Shown here: positions 5,746 through 10,544 of the stretch, one piece after another
Position numbering within the stretch: position 1 is the first letter of the stretch
How the letters are laid out: each line of letters opens with the position of its first letter
From: CAIVAT01 sp037128705
Lineage (GTDB): Bacteria > Bacteroidota > Bacteroidia > Bacteroidales > FEN-979
DNA length: 10,544 nucleotides
Direction: 5' to 3'
NCBI GenBank assembly: GCA_037128705.1
Contig: JBAXVX010000060.1
Coordinates: 1 to 10,544 of the forward strand
Made by a program: the position numbers and the translations under genes
The notes under the pieces: generated by a model
What the model was told of the DNA's origin: nothing
What the model saw: only the letters and a program-made list of their open reading frames with translations
The model's database searches: none

Positions 5746-6762
5746 ATGAAAAGAGCAGGAGGGCTTAAACATCTTTGGTTGAATTACGAGGCGCTACTTC
5801 AGGCCTGGTATGAGGTTAAGCATAATAAAAGTTACTTCTTTACTATCCTCTCTTATGAGCAGAACCTGGCTGTTAACCTGTCAAACCTGCTGACTTCCCT
5901 TGAAAACGGGACTTACCGCCCTGAAAAATTACGCCTGTTTTATGTTCATGATCCAAAGACCCGGCTTATTGAAGCTCCTGTTTTGCAGGATCGCATTGTT
6001 CAGCACGCGCTACTTTCGATTATTGGTCCACTGATTGAAAATCGTTTCATCGATCATTCGTATGCCTGTCGCGTAAAAAAAGGCACGCATGCCTCCAGCG
6101 ATCAGCTTAAAAGCTACCTGGTTAATTACACTGGTGTGGGCTATTACCTAAAGATCGACATTGAAAAGTATTTTTATTCGATCGATCATAAGGTGTTGGA
6201 TGGCCAGCTTCGGCAGATCATTAAATGTGAAGAAACCCTTGATCTTTTGAAGCTTTTTTACAAGCATGAATCGGGAAAGGGACTTCCCCTTGGAAACGTT
6301 ACTTCGCAGATCCTGGCCAACCTTGCCCTAAATCCACTGGATCACTTTATAAAACGGGTCCTAAAATTCCATCATTATGTCCGGTATATGGACGATATGG
6401 TAATCCTGTGTGATTCAAAACAGCGCCTTCAGGACGCACTTCCACAGATAAAAGAAGTTGTGGATTCACTCGGTTTAAGGATGAACAAGAAAACCAAGAT
6501 TTCCCGCATCAGTGAAGGGATTGATTTCGTTGGATACAAAACATGGTTTAATCGCCGGGTGATTCGCAAGCGATCACTCTATCGAATAAAACACAAACTC
6601 GCTCAGGATGCTAATCAAAACCGCGTAGCATCGTTTCTCTCGCACGCAAAGCGAACCGATTCGATTGTTTACGTGATAAAGCAAATCCTTTCAGTGGCTC
6701 CCGATTACCGCCCCTGGATCGAACAGTGGTATCGTAAACATTTTAAAAATAAAGTAATATGA
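5746..6762 (+). CDS. DGR reverse transcriptase
   Basis: This 338-residue protein copies the TR RNA into adenine-mutagenised cDNA, which replaces VR. Polymerase motifs are visible in order: N-terminal MKRAGGLKHLW typical of DGR enzymes; fingers text RLFYVHDPKTRLIEAPVLQDRIVQHAL (about residues 63-89, split at PKTR); LKIDIEKYFYSIDH with catalytic Asp138; LPLGNVTSQ (180-188), the DGR form of motif 4 that replaces the QG motif of retroviral and group II intron enzymes and is linked to low fidelity at A; YMDD (214-217) with catalytic Asp216 and Asp217; and FVGY (261-264). Length and lack of maturase or endonuclease domains fit DGRs. ATG 5746 is the only plausible start, since the next Met is residue 215, yet it directly follows a T-run with no ribosome binding site. 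The stop overlaps the next gene by ATGA. The assignment is secure, supported by TR, VR and avd in place. Confidence 0.97.
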   Translation: MKRAGGLKHLWLNYEALLQAWYEVKHNKSYFFTILSYEQNLAVNLSNLLTSLENGTYRPEKLRLFYVHDPKTRLIEAPVLQDRIVQHALLSIIGPLIENRFIDHSYACRVKKGTHASSDQLKSYLVNYTGVGYYLKIDIEKYFYSIDHKVLDGQLRQIIKCEETLDLLKLFYKHESGKGLPLGNVTSQILANLALNPLDHFIKRVLKFHHYVRYMDDMVILCDSKQRLQDALPQIKEVVDSLGLRMNKKTKISRISEGIDFVGYKTWFNRRVIRKRSLYRIKHKLAQDANQNRVASFLSHAKRTDSIVYVIKQILSVAPDYRPWIEQWYRKHFKNKVI

Positions 6763-7196
6763 AATATTTTCTCAGTAAACAGATCTTTATCGATGGTGAG
6801 CTTTATGGATTTCAAGTTCCCTCTTCTGAGCCCATGAGTGAAACCCAGGTGAAGCATTTTCTCTATGACCGTTCGGGGGATATTGAGTTACATGGAGTTG
6901 ACTGCACAGATGACCAGGTCGCTGATCTGCTGGCAATCCAGGATTCAAGATGTGAAGTGAGCGAGATAACGTTTGAAGAGGCAACTGCCACTTTATCAGT
7001 TTGCCGGGCATATCAAGAGATTGATCAGCACACCGTGTCAGCCATCCGCAGTCGTTATGATATCAACCGCGAACTTTCAATCATCAAGCTTGGCAGCGCT
7101 GATGCACAGTATGTCGAAATGCAGGAATATATTAATGCCTGCCGCGCAGAAGGGACTGACCAGAAAATTGCGATGGGATTAAAGCTTTCGGTTTAG
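6759..7196 (+). CDS. Unknown protein (145 aa) translationally coupled to the RT
   Basis: The ATG at 6759 overlaps the RT stop TGA (6760-6762) in the classic ATGA arrangement, so translation is probably coupled. The protein is acidic and soluble, starting MKYFLSKQIFIDGELYGFQV, with no signal peptide or membrane segment. A predicted beta start is followed by a long helical C-terminal half (YDINRELSIIKLGSADA, then EMQEYINACRAEGTDQKIA). The order resembles small phage tail-assembly or chaperone-like proteins in which an N-terminal beta part precedes a helical tail, but I recognise no family. Two roles fit the context: a tail gene that belonged to the ancestral operon before the DGR, or a DGR accessory factor made together with the RT. 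It is 20 bases upstream of the 542-aa structural gene. Confidence 0.7.
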   Translation: MKYFLSKQIFIDGELYGFQVPSSEPMSETQVKHFLYDRSGDIELHGVDCTDDQVADLLAIQDSRCEVSEITFEEATATLSVCRAYQEIDQHTVSAIRSRYDINRELSIIKLGSADAQYVEMQEYINACRAEGTDQKIAMGLKLSV

Positions 7197-7216
7197 CAAT
7201 TACTAAACTTTTCATT

Positions 7217-8845
7217 ATGCTCTCTCTGGTCATAGGCTCCCAGCCGGTTGAACTGCCGCCTGATTTTTCGCTCACCATGAATTTGAAGTCGCCAATCTTC
7301 AGCGAAGTTGGATCCTATTCCTATCCGTTCAAACTTCCATACTCCCCACGCAACGCCATTGCAATGGGGTTCCGTCACAGGGTTGCATCAACCGGTGATC
7401 CTTATAAAGTGGATCAGGGTGTGTTTCGCTGGAAGGGATTGCAACTGTTTGCAGGATCTGTTAAAATGAAGATATTAAACTCCGGGACTTTCGAGGGGAA
7501 TATGTTTGAAGGTAATGGGGATTTTAATTATTTGCGAAAAAACTACACCCTGCAGGATGTGGATTTTGGAGAATTGACTTTTGCCTCTGAACCTGGGAGG
7601 TTAAGTTACATGAACGGGTGTATGAATACTGCTTATCCGGATCGTGATATTTGCTTTCCTCAGATCCTCAATAAAACATATTTCGAAGAACTTCCCGCAA
7701 ATACCGGTTTACATTATTTCAACAACTACATTCTTTCGCTTCTCAAAACAGAGTCCATTGGTGGGGTTACCGAGCGGTACATCATCGTGCCGATGCTTTA
7801 TTTGCGGTTTGTTCTTAAAAAAATATTTGAGCATCAGAATTACGCCTTTGATGATTCATTTTTCAGATTGGATCATGATTTCGATTCGCTTGCGCTGTTT
7901 AATTCGGTTGACTGCAATGGCGGACCGTACGGTTATTTTCTATATCCTACCACCAAATTGTTGTTGAACTATCATGTTCCGCGAATGACTATCAATGATT
8001 TTTTTACTGGTCTTGAAACCTTCTTTAATATTCGTTTTTTTATCAACAACATTACCCGCAGCGTGCGCCTGATGTCGGTTGATACGATCGTTAAATCTGC
8101 TGAATTTACCGAATTCTCAGACCGTCTGATCTCGGTAAGCGTAGAGCCTACGGATCAGATCACCGGCTATTCTCTATCGATGAACATGCAGACCGATGAT
8201 GAATTATATACCTTGCGCAAAGAACTGGATGATGAAAGGTTGAGTCATTTAAAAAGCAGTGTTGAGACAGTTTCGGATTTAAATCCATGGCCATCTGATC
8301 AGGTCATGGACTTGCGCTTTGTACTGGAAAAAAACATGTACTATATACTCTGGACTGACAAGCAGTGGATGCCCTGGTATGAGACTGTTGATCTTTATTT
8401 GGAGTACCGGTATAGGAGTTCAAATCAGTCGATCGAAACAAAATTTTCGACCTTGTTAAATAGCAGCATAAACGATCCTGCAGTGGTAGGCTCTAAACAG
8501 ACGGATTGGAAAGAAGTAAGTGGAAAATTATTCTTTGCTCATTATGATGAAACCGTCCCGGCCTGGAAAAAGATGATTGCCCTTCCGGCCACCCTGGACA
8601 ATAGTCTTTATTTTGGCTCAGAAACGGGTCTTTTTAATAAACATTACAAGGCCTATTTTGATTTCATGATGCAGACCAGGCTCGTGAAAATCGTAAAGCA
8701 AATGGAATTTTCTGAGCTCAAGGATTTTGATTTCACAAAGAAGTATATGATTAATGGCATTAAATACCTGGTTGCAGGCATCCAGGTAACAATTAAAAAG
8801 GACCGGATATCACCGGCGCTCCTGGATTGTTACCCATGTCCGTGA
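7217..8845 (+). CDS. Probable phage tail/baseplate structural protein (542 aa)
   Basis: The protein starts MLSLVIGSQPVELPPDFSL and continues with KSPIFSEVGSYSYPFKLP, a beginning I associate with large virion proteins of Bacteroidota prophages; this rests on memory and no search was run. Visible content is mostly beta-rich and aromatic, for example GVFRWKGLQLFAGSV (about residues 70-84), MTINDFFTGLETFFNIRFFI (about 257-276) and a C-terminal NGIKYLVAGIQVTIKKDRISP. The early beta domain plus the later 'fold a discipline onto a target' type of segment recall distal tail or baseplate-hub proteins. No enzyme motif, signal peptide or transmembrane helix is seen. ATG 7217 is the natural start, 20 bases after the previous stop, so it is in the same transcript. 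The transcript ends at a strong terminator 26 bases after its stop. A structural role is likely; the precise part is unknown. Confidence 0.65.
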   Translation: MLSLVIGSQPVELPPDFSLTMNLKSPIFSEVGSYSYPFKLPYSPRNAIAMGFRHRVASTGDPYKVDQGVFRWKGLQLFAGSVKMKILNSGTFEGNMFEGNGDFNYLRKNYTLQDVDFGELTFASEPGRLSYMNGCMNTAYPDRDICFPQILNKTYFEELPANTGLHYFNNYILSLLKTESIGGVTERYIIVPMLYLRFVLKKIFEHQNYAFDDSFFRLDHDFDSLALFNSVDCNGGPYGYFLYPTTKLLLNYHVPRMTINDFFTGLETFFNIRFFINNITRSVRLMSVDTIVKSAEFTEFSDRLISVSVEPTDQITGYSLSMNMQTDDELYTLRKELDDERLSHLKSSVETVSDLNPWPSDQVMDLRFVLEKNMYYILWTDKQWMPWYETVDLYLEYRYRSSNQSIETKFSTLLNSSINDPAVVGSKQTDWKEVSGKLFFAHYDETVPAWKKMIALPATLDNSLYFGSETGLFNKHYKAYFDFMMQTRLVKIVKQMEFSELKDFDFTKKYMINGIKYLVAGIQVTIKKDRISPALLDCYPCP

Positions 8846-8870
8846 GGATAAGGAGTTGAAATATTTCAAT

Positions 8871-8907
8871 AAAAAAAGCGGATCAGGAAACTGTCCGCTT
8901 TTTTTTT
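8871..8907 (+). terminator. Strong intrinsic terminator
   Basis: Seven A, then GCGGA-T-CAG, a GAAA tetraloop, CTG-TCCGC and a run of nine T (8899-8907). With the A/T flanks the stem exceeds twelve base pairs with one bulged T, and the symmetry allows termination on both strands. It closes the tail-DGR operon. Confidence 0.9.
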
Positions 8908-8914
8908 ATCTTTG
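8907..8914 (+). promoter_or_regulatory. Possible Bacteroidota promoter -7 element (TATCTTTG)
   Basis: TATCTTTG matches TAnnTTTG exactly and would place the start of transcription at about 8918-8922, right at the 5' strand of the outer stem of the structured segment below. No TTTG -33 element is seen, since that position lies in the terminator hairpin, so the promoter could be weak or regulated. Confidence 0.4.
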
Positions 8915-8917
8915 AGG

Positions 8918-9037
8918 TGTCGCATATTTATTTCATTTCATCACGGCAAAGGCTATCCCTGGTAGAGTAAAGGGGAAGCCTTTACACAACATATAGCCGT
9001 GAGGTGAAATGGTGTGCGACAGCTACCGGGGTTTTTT
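8918..9037 (+). ncRNA. Candidate structured small RNA or cis-regulatory leader with pseudoknot
   Basis: This 120-base stretch folds by eye into nested helices. The outer stem is TGTCGCA (8918-8924) with TGCGACA (9015-9021), extendable to 11 pairs through 8928/9011 with G-U pairs. The second stem is ATTTCA-TCACGGC (8935-8947) with GCCGTGA-GG-TGAAAT (8996-9010), 13 pairs with a GG bulge. The third is AAAGGCT (8948-8954) with AGCCTTT (8977-8983). In its loop, CCCTGGTAG (8957-8965) can pair over nine positions, one of them G-U, with CTACCGGGG (9023-9031), making a pseudoknot. Six T follow at 9032-9037. The segment starts about where the TATCTTTG element would initiate, so a discrete RNA of about 120 nt is plausible. 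I do not recognise the family. It could instead be a regulated leader for the 81-aa gene. Confidence 0.5.
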
Positions 9038-9061
9038 AAATTTTCAGCCATGTCGCACACC
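9011..9061 (+). promoter_or_regulatory. 11-bp perfect inverted repeat spanning the start of the 81-aa gene
   Basis: GGTGTGCGACA (9011-9021) and TGTCGCACACC (9051-9061) are perfect inverted copies separated by 29 bases. The right arm covers the last two bases of the ATG at 9050 and the following codons. The site could be a protein operator or an RNA stem hiding the start. Its left arm also serves the outer stem of the candidate RNA, so the two pairings exclude each other. Confidence 0.6.
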
Positions 9062-9295
9062 GAATTAGAAGCAATTTTTGCGCGCTTCAAAGAATCTTTT
9101 CCTCCCACTTCTGAGTACACAGAAGGGGTTACCTTAAAACTTACTACTGACGAGTTAACCACAATGATCGAGGATTTTTATCCGGGTATAGATGTGGGTG
9201 ATCTGTATTCGCTCATGACCTCTCACGGTTATGAGTACCGACCGATTGAATACAATGAAACGGTAACATTTTACTGGCTGGTTGGAAGGTCATAG
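9050..9295 (+). CDS. Small protein (81 aa), possible winged-helix-like regulator
   Basis: ATG 9050 is preferred because the GTG at 9014 (93 residues) lies inside the inverted-repeat arm and would add the unlikely stretch RQLPGFFKFSA. The product begins MSHTELEAIFARFKESFPP. Helix-rich text LTTDELTTMIEDFY and VGDLYSLMTSHGYEY is followed by a beta-like end ETVTFYWLV. This helix-helix-wing order recalls small winged-helix DNA-binding proteins of mobile elements, such as excisionases or repressors, but there is no diagnostic motif and the chain is acidic, which argues against strong DNA binding. It stands alone behind a structured leader, and its 3' end overlaps that of the integrase by 6 bases in convergent orientation. 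A role in lysogeny or excision control is only a positional guess. Confidence 0.55.
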   Translation: MSHTELEAIFARFKESFPPTSEYTEGVTLKLTTDELTTMIEDFYPGIDVGDLYSLMTSHGYEYRPIEYNETVTFYWLVGRS

Positions 9296-10402
9296 AGAGG
9301 GAAGGGATTTTAAAAATGAGTCCGAGGTTCTGCGAGAGAACCTGTCAAGGTATTTTTGTGTCTCCTCCAGGGAAGAATGCCTGTTTTGTAGTTGCAGATC
9401 GCGTGCATTTGCTCCGGCCTGGATGGCCATTCCGTTTCCGGTATGTTTAAGGGCATAGATGTTTTTTTCCAGGTTGTTCTTTTTTGCATATACCGCCCAT
9501 GCTTCAGCTACCCTGGTTGGGGCTATTTCTTTTTCTCCTCTTTTCATTCCGCGTGCAAACACGTAGTATTCCCCCGGGTAACCAAGATCCAGCTTTCGGA
9601 TGGCCTGCTTCACGGCCGGGGGCATGGTGATTGTTTCCTCCTTTTTGTTTTTTGATATTTCTCCGCTCACGTGCAGCAGATCACCAATTCCATTTAGGTG
9701 ACGCACTTTCAAGCGAACGATTTCCTGTGGGCGAAGGAAACAGTTAAAGATCAGAAGAGCGATCACGTAAAGGTTATGATCGTAGGAGGGCAGGGTTTCT
9801 GATATGATCTTTAGCTCAGAGGGTGAGAAGGCAATAATTTCAGTATCATCCAGGCGGATCTTTTTCTGCTTAAAGAACGGGTTAACCATTAAATATTCTT
9901 TTTCGACCAAAAAGTTAAAGCATGTTTTTATGGCCTGCAGTATGTTATTATAGGTGCGCTTAGATATTTTTCGCTGGCCTACACTTTCCATATAGAGGCC
10001 GGCATGGTTGTAATTAAATCCGTCTATCGGTAGCTTGTCATAACCATTATCCTGGGCCCATTTCCGGAATTGTTTTATATAGGATTTATAGGAAGTATTG
10101 GTGCGACTGCGGTGGAAAACTTTAGTTGTTTCAAGGTAATAATCCAACGAAACTGAGAGTGATGTCTGAGAACGGTTATGCTGAGCGAATGGATTAAAGC
10201 CCCGGGAGAGTTTGAAATTTATTTCCTTGATCATCTCCTTTGCCTGGCCGTATCGCTGGACTCGGGTAATATATTTTGATGGAATGTATTGGTGGAAACG
10301 ATGATATTTACCTGTTTCGGGGTCTAAAAAGGAATAATAGACCATCCATCGGGCGGCTAAGTTGCCATCGGCATCGTAAAGTTTTGCTTTTTTGAAGTTC
10401 AT
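9290..10402 (-). CDS. int: Tyrosine-type phage integrase
   Basis: This 370-residue site-specific recombinase would integrate and excise the prophage by strand exchange at att sites. An N-terminal arm-type region (about 1-75) is followed by a SAM-like core-binding domain (about 80-180; SLDYYLETTKVF and YNNILQAIKTCFNFLVEKEYL) and a catalytic domain. Catalytic candidates are Arg224 in FLRPQEIVRL, a Lys at 251-254 in the beta-hairpin SKNKKEE, Tyr316 and Lys319 in YALKHTGNG (where many relatives have H-x-x-R), His342 in NRHSSLEETQKYL, and nucleophile Tyr351. The Y-x-x-K-H-T-G-N variant is common in Bacteroidota elements as far as I recall. Length is usual. The gene reads away from the tRNA-like sequence at the window end and converges on the 81-aa gene. 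It looks intact. Confidence 0.93.
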   Translation of the reverse strand: MNFKKAKLYDADGNLAARWMVYYSFLDPETGKYHRFHQYIPSKYITRVQRYGQAKEMIKEINFKLSRGFNPFAQHNRSQTSLSVSLDYYLETTKVFHRSRTNTSYKSYIKQFRKWAQDNGYDKLPIDGFNYNHAGLYMESVGQRKISKRTYNNILQAIKTCFNFLVEKEYLMVNPFFKQKKIRLDDTEIIAFSPSELKIISETLPSYDHNLYVIALLIFNCFLRPQEIVRLKVRHLNGIGDLLHVSGEISKNKKEETITMPPAVKQAIRKLDLGYPGEYYVFARGMKRGEKEIAPTRVAEAWAVYAKKNNLEKNIYALKHTGNGMAIQAGANARDLQLQNRHSSLEETQKYLDRFSRRTSDSFLKSLPSL

Positions 10403-10530
10403 TGGTCGAGTTTTTGAAAAAAAACAGGAACCAACGAGAGAAGAACTATCTGAGCTTATGTTTCATTTTGTTTCAAACTCAATCGGCAAAGTCCGCAAAA
10501 CAGTGCCAATCAATCCTTTATGAAACCTTG
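10403..10530. other. Integrase upstream region, probable attachment-site flank
   Basis: These 128 bases between the integrase start and the tRNA-like end hold no coding frame. A short inverted repeat TTGGT (10402-10406)/ACCAA (10430-10434) flanks an A-rich run next to the start codon. Two near copies of TGTTTCA occur at about 10459-10476 and could be arm-type sites. No convincing promoter for the integrase was found. The position, between int and a tRNA 3' end, is where a phage attachment site normally lies. Confidence 0.35.
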
Positions 10531-10544
10531 TAGCGGGGACAGGA
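10531..10544 (-). tRNA. Partial tRNA gene 3' end (identity not determinable)
   Basis: Read on the minus strand, the last bases give T, CCTGT, CCCCGCT, A, then CAAGG. This fits the 3' half of a T-stem (5 nt), a 7-nt acceptor strand and discriminator A with no encoded CCA. Fragments like this are frequent tRNA 3' ends in Bacteroidota, but only 14 bases lie in the window, so the T-loop, anticodon and 5' acceptor strand are unseen. The location just beyond an integrase strengthens the reading. Confidence 0.45.

Noticed and set aside
5746..6762. Group II intron or retron reverse transcriptase
   Set aside because: There is no maturase/endonuclease domain, intron domain V or msr-msd structure, while TR, VR and avd are all present and motif 4 is the DGR form.
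9014..9049. GTG 9014 as start of the small gene before int
   Set aside because: It lies within an inverted-repeat arm and T-run and adds uncharacteristic residues; ATG 9050 gives a cleaner protein.
9325..9343. AGGTTCT/AGAACCT 7-bp hairpin near the end of int
   Set aside because: It is inside the integrase coding region without a following T-run on either strand, so it is not supported as a terminator.

Overview
The window is most likely the right end of an integrated Bacteroidota (Bacteroidetes) temperate phage carrying a complete diversity-generating retroelement (DGR). The taxonomic guess rests on moderate GC, A/T-rich leaders with little Shine-Dalgarno signal, a TAnnTTTG-type promoter element, and the style of the integrase (Y-x-x-K-H-T-G-N in place of H-x-x-R-H) and of the tail genes. 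It is an inference, because no host marker gene is present.

Left part (1-4996): three co-directional genes. They are the 3' end of a repeat-bearing tail-fibre-like gene cut by the window edge, a 78-aa small protein, and a 1174-aa receptor-binding-type protein. The large protein has seven tandem repeats of about 81 residues and a C-terminal domain resembling the FGE-sulfatase/C-type-lectin fold. Its last codons form the DGR variable repeat (VR, 4870-4980), followed by a GC-rich hairpin and a T-tract.

DGR core (4870-6762): VR, avd (GTG start, 111 aa), template repeat (TR, 5481-5591), a structured spacer RNA, and the reverse transcriptase (RT, 338 aa, YMDD). Over 111 aligned bases TR and VR differ at 18 of 27 template adenines but at only 1 of 84 other positions, the signature of adenine-specific mutagenic retrohoming. 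All ten AAY codons in the compared frame of TR are changed in VR. The RT copies the TR RNA with Avd; the error-laden cDNA replaces VR and rewrites 12 residues of the fibre tip. The spacer RNA ends in a terminator-like hairpin whose T-run touches the RT start codon.

Right part (6759-10544): a 145-aa protein of unknown function overlapping the RT stop by ATGA, a 542-aa probable virion structural protein, and a strong terminator. Next comes a roughly 120-nt segment with a possible promoter, three nested stems, a 9-bp pseudoknot and a T6 run, which is a candidate undescribed small RNA or cis-regulatory leader. It precedes an 81-aa gene that converges on a tyrosine integrase (minus strand). The last 14 bases match the 3' end of a tRNA gene, consistent with an integration site.
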